Below are positions 23,278 through 35,493 of a stretch of DNA of 55,894 nt, piece by piece. This DNA is from an uncultured Bacteroidales bacterium (GTDB lineage: Bacteria; Bacteroidota; Bacteroidia; Bacteroidales; Paludibacteraceae). The stretch covers positions 1 to 55,894 of the forward strand of contig CAKUYO010000015.1 of the NCBI GenBank assembly GCA_934716995.1. The letters are read 5' to 3'. The translations under genes and the position numbers were made by a program. The first letter of the stretch is position 1; every line of letters starts with the position of its first letter. A model generated the notes under the pieces. It did not search any database. It was not told the DNA's origin and saw nothing but the letters and a program-made list of their open reading frames with translations.

Positions 23278-24630
23278 ATGGATATAGAGCAAATACACGA
23301 TGCGCAAAAGGCATTTTTCCGCTCGGGCGAAACGCTCGACTATGCCTTTCGCCGACAGATGTTGCAGCGTCTGGAGAGTGCCTTGCACCAATACGAAAAG
23401 GCTCTGACCGATGCGCTATGGGCTGACCTCCACAAGTCGTATGAAGAAGCCTATCTCACCGAGATCAGTATCGTCTATGGCGAGATTCGCAACCATCTGC
23501 GCCACTTGCGCCGGTGGATGCGCCCCGTGCGCAAGCCGTCGCCGCTGAGTATATTCCCCGCACGAAGCAAAGTCATCACCGAGCCGCTCGGCAACGCGCT
23601 GATCATTGCGCCGTGGAACTACCCCGTGCAACTCCTGCTCAATCCGCTCGTCGGGGCTGTCTCGGCGGGCTGTACGGCTATGCTCAAACCTTCGCCCTAC
23701 GTGCCGCACGTGTCGGCTGTATTGAGCGAGATGATTCGCACCACGTTTTCCGAGGAATATATCGGTATTGTGGAGGGGCACCGCGATGTCAATACCGCAC
23801 TCTTGGCACAACGTTGGGATCTGATTTTCTTTACCGGCAGCCCCGACCTCGGCAAGAAAGTAATGCTTGCTGCCGCCAAACACCTCACCCCTGTCGTGCT
23901 GGAATTAGGCGGTAAGAGCCCTTGTATCATCGACCGCGACGCCGACCTCCCCATTGCCGCCAAACGTGTGGCTTGGGGCAAATCGCTCAATGCGGGACAA
24001 ACCTGTATTGCCCCCGATTATCTGCTCGTTCACGCCGATGTACGGGACGAGTTTCTGCGCCTGTTGAAACAGGAGTTTGAGAACCTGCTCGGCAAGGAAC
24101 CGCAACTGAGCCGCCATTTTGTGCGTATTGTCAGCGACCGTGCGTTTGAGCGTCTCTCTGGGTATCTGCAGGACGGCACCGTCTATTATGGTGGCAAGAC
24201 CGACGTGCGTGAACGCTATTTCTCGCCCACCATCCTCACCGATGTACGTCCCGACAGCCCCGTGATGCAAGAGGAAATCTTCGGTCCTATCTTCCCCGTT
24301 CTCACTTTCACCGACTTGCAGCAAGCCGTTGATTTTATTACGAATAAGGAAAAACCGCTCGCACTCTACTACTTCGGCGAACAAGGTAAGCGGATTTTGA
24401 AACATACCTCCGCAGGCGGCACGTGTATCAACGACACCATTATGCACATCGTCAACGACCATATTCCCTTTGGCGGTGTGGGCAACTCGGGTATGTCGGC
24501 ATACCACGGCAAGGATTCCTACCTGGCGTTCAGCCACCGGCGTGCGGTCGTTACCACCCCCACTTGTCTCGACCTGCCCTTCCGCTATATGCCCTACTCG
24601 CTGTTCAAGTGGGTGAAAAAGATTCTGTAA
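23278..24630 (+). CDS. NAD(P)-dependent aldehyde dehydrogenase, class 3 type
   Basis: This protein of about 450 residues oxidises aldehydes to acids. The catalytic Cys is in NAGQTCIAPDY (about residue 243) and the general base Glu in LELGGKSPCII (about 209). FTGSPDLGKKVMLAAA before it is the cofactor-binding stretch. Length is that of the short class 3 / fatty aldehyde group rather than the 490-500-residue classes, and the C-terminus is hydrophobic and basic, again as in fatty aldehyde dehydrogenases. I use ATG 23278 rather than the in-frame TTG nine bases upstream. It is probably co-transcribed with the SDR gene before it and ends at a clear terminator. Confidence 0.92.
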   Translation: MDIEQIHDAQKAFFRSGETLDYAFRRQMLQRLESALHQYEKALTDALWADLHKSYEEAYLTEISIVYGEIRNHLRHLRRWMRPVRKPSPLSIFPARSKVITEPLGNALIIAPWNYPVQLLLNPLVGAVSAGCTAMLKPSPYVPHVSAVLSEMIRTTFSEEYIGIVEGHRDVNTALLAQRWDLIFFTGSPDLGKKVMLAAAKHLTPVVLELGGKSPCIIDRDADLPIAAKRVAWGKSLNAGQTCIAPDYLLVHADVRDEFLRLLKQEFENLLGKEPQLSRHFVRIVSDRAFERLSGYLQDGTVYYGGKTDVRERYFSPTILTDVRPDSPVMQEEIFGPIFPVLTFTDLQQAVDFITNKEKPLALYYFGEQGKRILKHTSAGGTCINDTIMHIVNDHIPFGGVGNSGMSAYHGKDSYLAFSHRRAVVTTPTCLDLPFRYMPYSLFKWVKKIL

Positions 24631-24653
24631 CAACACCGCCCATACTCTCTTCA

Positions 24654-24695
24654 ACGGGTTGCCCTATTCTGTTATGGCAACCCGTTTCTTTTTCT
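24654..24695 (+). terminator. Terminator after the aldehyde dehydrogenase gene
   Basis: ACGGGTTGCC (24654-24663) pairs perfectly with GGCAACCCGT (24676-24685) across a 12-base loop and is followed by TTCTTTTTC. Confidence 0.9.
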
Positions 24696-24705
24696 GTAAA
24701 ACAAG

Positions 24706-24860
24706 TATGCAAAAAATATGCATTATATTCAATTCCTATACTTCATAATACCAATTACGTAGAAAAGACGTAGAAAGGACGCAGAAAGAATTGGTTTTTT
24801 AGGGAAGTATATGCCACTTTTTTATGCAGTTTATGCATATATTTATGCAATTTGCATAGA
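24706..24860 (+). repeat. Dispersed AT-rich element with an 11-base array, copy 1
   Basis: The element starts with TATGCAAAAAATATGCA, continues through an 11-base-period array (24757-24789: ACGTAGAAAAG, ACGTAGAAAGG, ACGCAGAAAGA), and ends with the shared CCACTTTTTTATGCA and further TTATGCA words. A second copy lies at 55751-55894, with four array units instead of three. It separates the aldehyde dehydrogenase terminator from the DUF2264 promoter. Confidence 0.75.
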
Positions 24861-24900
24861 GGCATTATTCCCATCTCACCACAGAAAAACAAATAATTGT

Positions 24901-24931
24901 TTGCACATCTTGTTTTTTCTTATTACCTTTG
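24901..24931 (+). promoter_or_regulatory. Promoter of the DUF2264-GH105 operon
   Basis: TTGC (24901-24904), 19 bases, TACCTTTG (24924-24931). It fixes the start of the DUF2264 gene at ATG 24959, because the upstream in-frame ATG at 24929 overlaps the -7 box. Confidence 0.85.
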
Positions 24932-24958
24932 CACACGAAACCTAAACAAAACCTTATT

Positions 24959-26227
24959 ATGAAAACAAGAACTTTCTCACTGATTGTTCTCTTGGTGGCG
25001 TTGCCGTGGATAGGTGCAAACGCCAAGCCCAAGGAGAAACAACCGCAAACCGACCGTCAGTATTGGTGCAGTCTCGCCTACCAAATGGCACAACCCGTAT
25101 TGGAAAATATGGCGAAAGGCGAACTGCAAAAGAATATGCAGACGGAGTTCAGCCCCACTTTTGATGACCGCGACCGCAGAGTGCTCTATATGGAGTGCTT
25201 CGGCAGACTGATGGCAGGTATTGCCCCGTGGCTGTCCCTGCCCGATGACGATTCTGCCGAAGGATTGCAACGCAAGCAGTTGCGCGAATGGGCGTTGGCA
25301 TCGTACCGCAATGCCGTTGATCCTGCTAACCCCGATTATCTCTGTTGGGGTATCACGGGGCAGAACCTTGTGGACGGAGCCTATATTGCCGAGAGTTTTC
25401 TGCGTGCCTACGATGCCCTTTGGCTGCCGCTCGACAGCCTCACCAAGGCGCGTTACATCCACGAGTTCCAACAACTCCGGCACATTGACCCGCCTTACAC
25501 CAACTGGCTGCTTTTCTCTTCTACCATCGAGAGTTTCATCGCCAAAGCAGGCGGTGACTACGATGCCTACCGTGTCAATTCCGCTTGCCGCAAGATGGAA
25601 GAATGGTACGTCGGAGACGGATGGTATGCCGATGGTCCAGTCTTCTCATTCGACTACTACAGCAGTTATGTCTTCCACCCTATGTATCTTGAGACCCTGC
25701 AGGCTATGGTGGATGCCAAAGCCGATACCCGCCTTGACTATCAAAAATACTACGACCGCGAACTCTTGCGCTGTCAGAAATATGCCATTGTCCTGGAACG
25801 GTTCATCTCGCCCGAAGGCACGTTCCCTGTTATCGGGCGCAGTATTCCCTATCGTATGGCGGCATTACAGCCATTGGCACTGATGGCTTGGTACCAAACC
25901 CTCCCCGAAGAACTCGGCAACGGACAAGTACGTGCGGCGCTTACACGGGTAATGCATCGTATGTTTGACGGACAGAAAAATTTTAACGAAGGAGGGCATC
26001 TGACTATCGGTTTCTGCGGTTCGCAGCCGAACATAGCCGATTGGTACACCAACAACGGCTCGCTCTATATGACCTCTCTGGCATTTATGCCGCTCGGTCT
26101 GCCTGCCAACCACCCCTTCTGGACAGATGCGCCGCAACCGTGGACACAGGTCAAAGCATGGAACGGCGAAGCCTTCCCCAAAGACCATGCTTGGAGAGAC
26201 CGAATACAAACCGCTGACAAATGGTAA
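24959..26227 (+). CDS. Secreted DUF2264 protein, probably acting on a plant polysaccharide
   Basis: This 422-residue protein has a signal peptide (MKTRTFSLIVLLVALPW, then cleavage after about GANA) and a body that fits the DUF2264 family. It is alpha-helical and rich in aromatic residues, with segments such as CWGITGQNLVDGAYIAES, DPPYTNWLLFSS, DGWYADGPVFSFDYYSSYVF and PVIGRSIPYR. Related proteins are found in pectin-use loci and are thought to be alpha/alpha-barrel glycosidases or lyase-like enzymes, but the exact reaction is uncertain to me. It is followed 49 bases later by a GH105 hydrolase under the same promoter, which supports a joint role in rhamnogalacturonan breakdown outside the cytoplasm. 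Confidence 0.88.
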   Translation: MKTRTFSLIVLLVALPWIGANAKPKEKQPQTDRQYWCSLAYQMAQPVLENMAKGELQKNMQTEFSPTFDDRDRRVLYMECFGRLMAGIAPWLSLPDDDSAEGLQRKQLREWALASYRNAVDPANPDYLCWGITGQNLVDGAYIAESFLRAYDALWLPLDSLTKARYIHEFQQLRHIDPPYTNWLLFSSTIESFIAKAGGDYDAYRVNSACRKMEEWYVGDGWYADGPVFSFDYYSSYVFHPMYLETLQAMVDAKADTRLDYQKYYDRELLRCQKYAIVLERFISPEGTFPVIGRSIPYRMAALQPLALMAWYQTLPEELGNGQVRAALTRVMHRMFDGQKNFNEGGHLTIGFCGSQPNIADWYTNNGSLYMTSLAFMPLGLPANHPFWTDAPQPWTQVKAWNGEAFPKDHAWRDRIQTADKW

Positions 26228-26276
26228 AATCAAACGTTAACGTATAATTAACCATTTATTCTAATTGGACGTACTT

Positions 26277-27404
26277 ATGAAAAAGATATTTTTGAGTATA
26301 ATTGCAATGGCAGCATTGCTGCCCGTCTTCGCCACCGATTGGACACCGCAACAAGTAGAAAACCTGATCCGTCGTGTGAACGCCCATTGGCAAACCAACC
26401 ATCCCGCAGAAGTGCGCTCGTTCTGGGACAATGCAGCCTACCATACAGGCAATATCGAAGTATATAAGTTGCTGCAGGACAAACAGATGCTGGACTACTC
26501 CACCCGTTGGGCGGAATACAATCATTGGAGCGGAGCCACAGAGCAAGACCCGCAAAAATGGAAATACAAGGAATATGGAGAAGGGCAGGACTATGTTTTG
26601 TTCGGCGACTGGCAGATATGCTTTCAGACCTATATAGACCTCTACAATATGGCGGGCGACAATGCCCCTGAGAAGATGGTTGCCCGTGCCAAGGAAGTGA
26701 TGCACTACGAGGCGTACTCCACCCCGACCGACTACTGGTGGTGGTGCGATGCACTCTATATGGTTATGCCCGTTATGACCAAGATGTTCCGCCTGACGGG
26801 CGACACCGCTTATCTCGACAAACTATATGTCAACCTGCTCTACTCCGACAGCATCATGCTTGACCGGGAGACAGGGCTTTACTACCGCGATGCCCGCTAT
26901 GTCTATCCGCAGCACACTACCGCCAACGGCAAGAAAGACTTCTGGGCACGGGGCGACGGTTGGGTCCTCGCCGGACTTGCCAAAGTGCTGCAAGATCTGC
27001 CTGCCGACTATCCGCACTATGCCTTCTTTGCAGACAAATTCCGCCGTTTGGCACGCACCGTAGCCGATACACAACAGCCGGACGGCTACTGGACACGCTC
27101 CATATTAGACCCCGCACACGCCCCGGGCTATGAGACCAGCGGCACTGCGTTCTTCACGTATGGTATCCTATGGGGAATCAACAACGGCTACTTGGACAAA
27201 GCCGGCTATGCGCAAACGATTGACCGTGCGTGGACATATCTCACCCTAACCGCCCTGCAGCCTTCGGGTGCAGTCGGATACGTGCAACCCATCGGCGACC
27301 GCGCCATACTGGGGCAAACACTCAACACGTATTCGGAAGCCAACTTTGGCGTAGGTGCTTTCCTGCTTGCAGCCTGCGAGTATTATCGCTATATTGCGCA
27401 ATAG
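26277..27404 (+). CDS. Secreted GH105 unsaturated rhamnogalacturonyl hydrolase
   Basis: This 375-residue protein begins with a signal peptide (MKKIFLSIIAMAALLPVFA). The rest forms the alpha/alpha-barrel of glycoside hydrolase families 88/105. The catalytic Asp is probably in YWWWCDALYM, with FWARGDGW and a GYETSGTAFFTYGIL stretch as further family hallmarks. Enzymes of this family remove the unsaturated uronic residue left by pectate or rhamnogalacturonan lyases. ATG 26277 is used instead of an in-frame TTG 12 bases upstream, because it begins the signal peptide properly. It is the second gene of the operon with the DUF2264 gene. Its stop codon abuts the end of the converging DUF2520 gene with no space between. 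Confidence 0.92.
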   Translation: MKKIFLSIIAMAALLPVFATDWTPQQVENLIRRVNAHWQTNHPAEVRSFWDNAAYHTGNIEVYKLLQDKQMLDYSTRWAEYNHWSGATEQDPQKWKYKEYGEGQDYVLFGDWQICFQTYIDLYNMAGDNAPEKMVARAKEVMHYEAYSTPTDYWWWCDALYMVMPVMTKMFRLTGDTAYLDKLYVNLLYSDSIMLDRETGLYYRDARYVYPQHTTANGKKDFWARGDGWVLAGLAKVLQDLPADYPHYAFFADKFRRLARTVADTQQPDGYWTRSILDPAHAPGYETSGTAFFTYGILWGINNGYLDKAGYAQTIDRAWTYLTLTALQPSGAVGYVQPIGDRAILGQTLNTYSEANFGVGAFLLAACEYYRYIAQ

Positions 27405-28115
27405 TTATTTGTCGGTTTGCTGTATTAACTTGGAAACCAAACGGTAAAGCGTACGGAGATCTTCGTTTGGAAGAATGGAAACGTGATGCTGCATCACGTT
27501 TTCATCTCCACGGCGGGCAGGACCGGTCTGTGCCTCGTATGGTGAGAGGGTGTGTATTTTCTCTGCCGTTTGGTCAATAAGCGGCAAGAGGGCTTGGAAC
27601 GGAATGCTCGTGCCACGCAGTATGCCGGCGGCTATGGCATACATCTCATTGGTGAAATTGTTGGCAAACACCCCTGCCAGATGCAGGCGTTCACGGTCGT
27701 GCTGGTTCGCCTCGTAGATACGCGGCGTGAGCGTTTGCGCAAGGGTATAGATGGCACTGATGTCGTCGATATTGCGCCCCTCGATAAAGACAGGAATAGT
27801 AGTAAAATCTTCTATAAGGTGCGTCTTGCTGAAACTCTGGAAGAAATAGAGAATACCCGCATGCGGTTTGTCGTCGCCGAATACCGACAGCGGCATAGTA
27901 CCCGATGTATGGAGGTGCAACGCACGCGGTGCATATACCTGTGCAGCCACCTGCTCCAACGCCTCGTCCCGCACGGCGTAGATAAACACGTCCGACTCGG
28001 GCAGAGCGTCCAGCCCGACCCTGCTTGATACCATCTCGGCACGCACACCGTTCTTCTCAAAGGCATACAGCAGATTGCACGCCACATTGCCCTGCCCGAC
28101 AATGGTAATTCGCAT
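27405..28115 (-). CDS. Rossmann-fold and DUF2520 domain protein
   Basis: This 236-residue protein has an N-terminal dinucleotide-binding domain starting MRITIVGQGNVACNLLYAF and a C-terminal all-helical DUF2520 domain (AGVFANNFTNEMYAIAAGIL). The architecture resembles pyrroline-5-carboxylate or ketopantoate reductases, but the function of the Bacteroidota members is not known. It lies 4 bases downstream of the M20 peptidase gene on the same strand, so the two are co-transcribed. No signal peptide is present. Confidence 0.87.
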   Translation of the reverse strand: MRITIVGQGNVACNLLYAFEKNGVRAEMVSSRVGLDALPESDVFIYAVRDEALEQVAAQVYAPRALHLHTSGTMPLSVFGDDKPHAGILYFFQSFSKTHLIEDFTTIPVFIEGRNIDDISAIYTLAQTLTPRIYEANQHDRERLHLAGVFANNFTNEMYAIAAGILRGTSIPFQALLPLIDQTAEKIHTLSPYEAQTGPARRGDENVMQHHVSILPNEDLRTLYRLVSKLIQQTDK

Positions 28116-28119
28116 ATTC

Positions 28120-29490
28120 CTATATGGTTAGATTCTTGTAAAACTCAGTAACCGCCACGATACCGTTCTCCCATGTTTCGAGGTCCATCGACTCGTTTGG
28201 CGAGTGGATGGCATTCTGCTCCAAACCGAAGCCCATGAGAATCGTCTTCACACCAAGAATTTGCTCGAAAGAAGAGATGATTGGAATACTACCCCCTCGG
28301 CGGGCAGCCAGCGGACGTTTGCCGAAAGCCACCTCAAAGCCCTTCTCGGCAGCCTTGTAAGCGGGTATGTCAATGGGGCAGACATAGCCCTGACCACCGT
28401 GCATAGGCGTTATTTTTATGCGCACGCCAACGGGTGCGATGTGCTGTATATAGTCGATAAACGCCTGACTGATACGCTCATGATCCTGGTTCGCTACCAA
28501 GCGGCAACTGACTTTGGCAAAGGCTTTGGACGGGAGAACGGTCTTGCTGCCCTCGCCCGTATAGCCGCCCCAGATACCGCAGATGTCGAACGACGGGCGG
28601 CAGGAGTTGCGCTCCAACGTGGAATAGCCCTCCTCGCCAAAGGTGGCATCCACATCAATAGCGCGGCAGTATGCCGCCTCGGAGAACGGTATTTGCGCTA
28701 TCATCTCCCGCTCGGCGGCGGGGATGGGCAGCACATCGTCGTAGAAATGAGGGATGGTGATGCGCCCGTGCTTGTCCACCACCTGCGCCAGCATCTCGCA
28801 AAGGGCGTTGATGGGGTTCTTGACGGCGCCGCCGAAATGCCCGCTATGCAGGTCGCGGTTAGGTCCATCCACCTCGATTTGCCAGTATGCCAGTCCGCGG
28901 AGCCCCGTAGTGATTGAGGGGGTGTCCTTGCCAATCATCGAGGTATCGCTGACCAGAATAATGTCGCACGCAAGAAGTTCTTTGTGCTTGTGTAGGAATG
29001 CCTCAAGAGACGGGCTGCCGATTTCCTCTTCGCCTTCGAAGATAAACTTCACACGACACGGCATAAGCCCTTCGCGCACCATATACTCGAAGGCTTTGGC
29101 TTGTATCATCGCCTGCCCCTTGTCGTCATCAGCACCGCGGGCATAAAGACGACCGTCGCGGATATCCGGCTCCCACGGATTGGAATGCCACTGGTCAAGC
29201 GGCTCCACAGGCATAACATCATAGTGCGCATAAACAAGGACTGTCGGGACGCGCTTGCCTTCTTGGATATCGGGTGTGTACTCGGCATAGACAAAAGGAT
29301 TGCCGTCTGAGGGCATCACCTCGGCTTTTTGGCAACCTGCCGCCAGCAGCAGTTCGCGCCAACGCTCGGCACAACGCTGCATATCAGCCTTATGCTCGGG
29401 CTGGCAACTGACACTCGGAATACGGATCAGACTCGCCCACTCCTCACGGAATCGGGAGCGATTGGCGGCAATGTACGAACGGACATCCAT
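28120..29490 (-). CDS. M20-family dipeptidase
   Basis: This 456-residue cytoplasmic zinc peptidase shows the M20 signatures in order: VLVYAHYDVMPVEPLD (metal-binding His, catalytic Asp) near residue 88, YARGADDDKGQ (bridging Asp) near 118, FEGEEEIGSPS (catalytic and metal-binding Glu) near 150, an RDLHSGHFGG stretch near 214 in the lid domain, and RRGGSIPI near the end. This pattern and the length match the dipeptidase branch (ArgE/DapE/CNDP-like) found widely in Bacteroidota. Likely substrates are di- or tripeptides. It is the first gene of a two-gene unit with the DUF2520 protein. Confidence 0.93.
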   Translation of the reverse strand: MDVRSYIAANRSRFREEWASLIRIPSVSCQPEHKADMQRCAERWRELLLAAGCQKAEVMPSDGNPFVYAEYTPDIQEGKRVPTVLVYAHYDVMPVEPLDQWHSNPWEPDIRDGRLYARGADDDKGQAMIQAKAFEYMVREGLMPCRVKFIFEGEEEIGSPSLEAFLHKHKELLACDIILVSDTSMIGKDTPSITTGLRGLAYWQIEVDGPNRDLHSGHFGGAVKNPINALCEMLAQVVDKHGRITIPHFYDDVLPIPAAEREMIAQIPFSEAAYCRAIDVDATFGEEGYSTLERNSCRPSFDICGIWGGYTGEGSKTVLPSKAFAKVSCRLVANQDHERISQAFIDYIQHIAPVGVRIKITPMHGGQGYVCPIDIPAYKAAEKGFEVAFGKRPLAARRGGSIPIISSFEQILGVKTILMGFGLEQNAIHSPNESMDLETWENGIVAVTEFYKNLTI

Positions 29491-29537
29491 GGCAATTATG
29501 AATTTGATGAATGATGAATTACTAATTTGATAGTGCT

Positions 29538-30761
29538 TTATCTGAATTTGTGGGCGAAGCCGATAGAGAGGAGTTCACGAAACTGCATCTTGGCTTTCTC
29601 GTCGCCCGTATAAATAACGGTATTATCGTAGCGGGGATGGAGCATCACACGCGCAGAGAAGAAACGGTTGATAATAAAATCACAGTTCACCTCCAGGTCT
29701 AACTCCACCTTTTTATAGTTGGTGTACATATAGAACTTGGTCTCCAAAGCAATCTCCCGCACGGGTTTCCAGACATACTCCACACGGACGGAAGAACCCA
29801 CATCGTTGAGTGTCTTCTGCCCGACTGGAATACTGTAGTCGGTTTGCTTCATATTGGTGGTGTCGCTCACATGCACCAACTTGTACGCCAGCGGCGAGAA
29901 AGAGATACTCAGTCCTGCCACCGGTTTATAATCCAAACCCAAGGCCAGGTTCAGGCGCACAGGCGAGAACGGGGCAGACTTTTTCTCACGGGTGTTCGCC
30001 TTGTAGGTATTGAACAAGCGTGTCTCGAACTCCGCCGAGAACGAATAGAAGAGTTTGTTGCCGATAGCCTTGTAGTTGGCTTTGGAATAAAGGCGGAAGA
30101 GGTCGTCGGTAGTATTGATCTTGCGGAGCGAGTCGCCGCTGACAGTAGAACCGCCCGCACGCCATTCACCCGTATTCTCCCAAGTGAACCGTTCGCTGTA
30201 ATATCCTGCCGTTCCTTTGAAAATACTGAGCACCGCAAAAGAGGACGATCCGCCCTGATACCAGTTGGGCGAAACATAGTTCTGGGTCAGTTGCACCATT
30301 ATCTTCGCCTCTTTGCGCCACGGACTGCGCATATCACGAATGGCACGCAATACTTCGTTGCGGTCTTCTTCGGCATCCTTGACAAGCGATTTCTTTGCTA
30401 CCACCACCATCGGCACATCATGCACTTCCTCGCGCAAACGGGCGTTTACTTCCTTGAGCGAATCGAGTTCAACCGAGTCGCGGTGGGCTTGAGCCAAAAG
30501 CGAATCACGTACCAGTATCTCCGCCACGGTGAGTTGTTGCTCCAGACTGTCGTTCTCGTATAGTTCGCGCCCTTGCTTGGCAACCAACTCAAGCAGGAGC
30601 GCATCCAAATCGGCAGTAGAAGACTGATCTTGCAGGCGGATAGTATCCGGTTCGATACCCGCATAACCGTCTGCTACTAAAACAGAATCTTGTGCCGCCC
30701 AAAGAGAGACAGCACAAGACAGAAAACATACAATGACGCTTATAAATCGTCGCATAAACAT
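29538..30761 (-). CDS. DUF3078 outer-membrane-associated protein
   Basis: This 407-residue protein has an N-terminal signal peptide (RRFISVIVCFLSCAVSLWA), a helical, charged segment at about residues 45-110 (many Glu, Gln and Arg, possibly coiled coil) and then a beta-rich part with GGSSSFAVLSIFKGTAGYY, SFSPLAYKLVH and a C-terminal FRELLSIGFAHKFR. The pattern of alternating strands and the terminal aromatic strand suggest an outer-membrane beta-barrel, as expected for DUF3078. Its function is unknown. A second in-frame ATG two codons later is an equally possible start. It is transcribed in the same direction as secA, about 250 bases further on. Confidence 0.87.
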   Translation of the reverse strand: MFMRRFISVIVCFLSCAVSLWAAQDSVLVADGYAGIEPDTIRLQDQSSTADLDALLLELVAKQGRELYENDSLEQQLTVAEILVRDSLLAQAHRDSVELDSLKEVNARLREEVHDVPMVVVAKKSLVKDAEEDRNEVLRAIRDMRSPWRKEAKIMVQLTQNYVSPNWYQGGSSSFAVLSIFKGTAGYYSERFTWENTGEWRAGGSTVSGDSLRKINTTDDLFRLYSKANYKAIGNKLFYSFSAEFETRLFNTYKANTREKKSAPFSPVRLNLALGLDYKPVAGLSISFSPLAYKLVHVSDTTNMKQTDYSIPVGQKTLNDVGSSVRVEYVWKPVREIALETKFYMYTNYKKVELDLEVNCDFIINRFFSARVMLHPRYDNTVIYTGDEKAKMQFRELLSIGFAHKFR

Positions 30762-30905
30762 AAGAACGTTAATTATCGTGTAATTAAACGTTGATTATTC
30801 AGGGACATATAATGAACCATATAATTGAACCATTAATTGTTCGCTTTGTGGTAAATTATTAAATAAGATTATATTTTGCAGGTAATGCGGGCAGGACAAA
30901 AACAG

Positions 30906-30938
30906 GCTATCCCCCCGACATCCACCCGACATCCACCT
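30906..30938 (-). repeat. 11-base-period array downstream of secA, GTGGAT class
   Basis: Read on the minus strand, the units are AGGTGGATGTC, GGGTGGATGTC and a diverged GGGGGGATAGC. It lies about 75 bases past the secA stop codon, with the GGAT strand in the sense of secA. Confidence 0.7.
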
Positions 30939-31011
30939 TACTTATTCAAAGCGAAGCACCCTACGCTATCAATAATGTATTTTAACCCATCCGGCTTTCG
31001 ATACACATTTT

Positions 31012-34350
<3,339 letters not shown>

Positions 34351-34411
34351 ATCGTTGTGTTATTATTTACGTTGTATCTCCCCGTCGGTACGGAGAAAGC
34401 CATATTTGCTG

Positions 34412-34442
34412 CAAAGTTACACATTTTTTTCGGATTACGCAA
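34412..34442 (-). promoter_or_regulatory. Promoter of secA
   Basis: On the minus strand TTGC (34439-34442), 19 bases, TAACTTTG (34412-34419), about 60 bases before the secA start. Confidence 0.85.
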
Positions 34443-34605
34443 CCCGAACAATTAACAATTAACAATTAACAAGAGTATTCTCCGTAAAATAGCGTACGTG
34501 GTTCCATGCACAGATGCTATTTTCTCCATAAAAACCATTAAAGAATTATTAAAAACCCCCTATTGATTGCCATTAATTAGCCATTAATTTTCTGCTCAAT
34601 TTGTT

Positions 34606-34638
34606 ATAGGATAGGCATAGGATGCGTATAGGATAGAG
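34606..34638 (+). repeat. 11-base-period array, ATAGGAT class
   Basis: There are three units: ATAGGATAGGC, ATAGGATGCGT and ATAGGATAGAG. The lead-in GTTATAGGAT is the same as in the array after the YitT gene. Confidence 0.8.
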
Positions 34639-34804
34639 GGTGGTTGTATGGCTAAAAACTTATTAAAAGACAAGAGCAGATGAGCGGCAGAGCAGTTGTT
34701 TTCTAAATATATGCCCCCGCCTGCGCACGTGCGGGCATATATAGAAAAACAGCCGCTCATCTGCTCATCTGCTCAACCACAAAATGGAAATTATTTATTA
34801 TATC

Positions 34805-34838
34805 TGCCGCAATATGGCATTATAAAGGTGTAATTTTG
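34805..34838 (+). promoter_or_regulatory. Promoter-like module with a TGCCG-TGGCA palindrome, copy 1
   Basis: TGCCGCAATATGGCA (34805-34819) is followed after 11 bases by TAATTTTG (34831-34838) and GCAGCG. The same arrangement with the same spacing occurs at 43321-43354. It could be a regulated promoter for a transcript leading to the RNA and the DUF262 operon. Confidence 0.5.
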
Positions 34839-34963
34839 CAGCGCAAAAGGGGAAAATACATTGTGCATTATGAATTGTGCATTGTGCATTGATAATGTTC
34901 TCTGCTGCAAGAATAAACAAACGCAACCTAATTTGATTTTTATCAACAAAATGCAACCGGTGT

Positions 34964-34994
34964 TTGGCGATATGCAAAAATTGTTGTACCTTTG
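34964..34994 (+). promoter_or_regulatory. Promoter of structured RNA copy A
   Basis: TTGG (34964-34967), 19 bases, TACCTTTG (34987-34994). Transcription would begin near 35000, just before the conserved AAAAGGCG of the RNA. Confidence 0.8.
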
Positions 34995-34999
34995 CGAGG

Positions 35000-35227
35000 T
35001 AAAAATACAAAAGGCGTTTATTGACGCTTGTTTTGGTGTCCTGAATCCTGCAAGATTTTTTAGTCACCCAAGACAAGATGGCGATAGATGTCCTCGTGAT
35101 ATGTATCCGCAACACCCGTGCGGTGTATGTACATATCGGCGTGGACTGATGTTGTTTATTCTTGTGGCAGGGTCTTGCAGGAACCTAAGGATTGAGAATA
35201 AGCATATACTCGGTTCGCGCTTTTTTA
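35000..35227 (+). ncRNA. Structured RNA of unknown class, copy A
   Basis: A rod-like structure can be drawn by eye. P1 is CCTGCAAGA (35047-35055) with TCTTGCAGG (35173-35181); P2 is ACAAGA (35073-35078) with TCTTGT (35160-35165). P3 is GTCC (35090-35093) with GGAC (35143-35146); P4 is GATATGTA (35098-35105) with TACATATC (35130-35137). The apical P5 is CCGCA/TGCGG (35107-35123). A final GAACC/GGTTC hairpin with loop AGAATAAGCA ends in CGCGCTTTTTT, a terminator. Copy B at 54894-55220 has the same layout with compensatory changes in P1 and P3. It has its own consensus promoter. A 6S-like regulatory RNA or a mobile-element RNA are both possible. I cannot match it to a known family. Confidence 0.75.
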
Positions 35228-35406
35228 TAGTTTCCTATGCCGCTCGTCGAAATGGGCTTGCGACATTGAAACTCGCGATGCAAGTTTGGGTCGCCGCCAT
35301 TTCTCCTCTCTCCACAAAATAAATTTTGCGGAGCCTCAAAAAAGACAGCGAGAGAAATTAAAGAAATTAAAAGAAAAAGACCATATAAACACACATGAAG
35401 ACCGCT

Positions 35407-35439
35407 TATCCACCTGGCATCCACCAGACATCTACCTGA
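35407..35439 (-). repeat. 11-base-period array before the DUF262 operon
   Basis: On the minus strand the units are CAGGTAGATGT, CTGGTGGATGC and CAGGTGGATAA. It lies 55 bases upstream of the 60-residue gene. Confidence 0.7.
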
Positions 35440-35493
35440 CTTTTCAAGCATAATGTATATGAGTTGACAAACAATAAAAATTAACATAATAGT

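Larger units (their letters stand above)
34351..35493. other. Long intergenic region with two promoters, repeats and a structured RNA
   Basis: No protein gene is convincing in these 1143 bases. They hold the secA promoter, an AT-rich part with repeated AATTAAC and ATTAATT words, an 11-base-period array (34606-34638), a small palindrome with ATATGCCCGC around 34710-34740, a promoter with a TGCCG/TGGCA palindrome (34805-34838), a block of repeated ATTGTGCATT words (34858-34890), the structured RNA (35000-35227), and another 11-base-period array (35407-35439). Confidence 0.65.

Noticed and set aside
34861..35322. 153-codon plus-strand frame upstream of the DUF262 operon
   Set aside because: It runs through the structured RNA, whose helices show compensatory changes; the frame is not kept in copy B.
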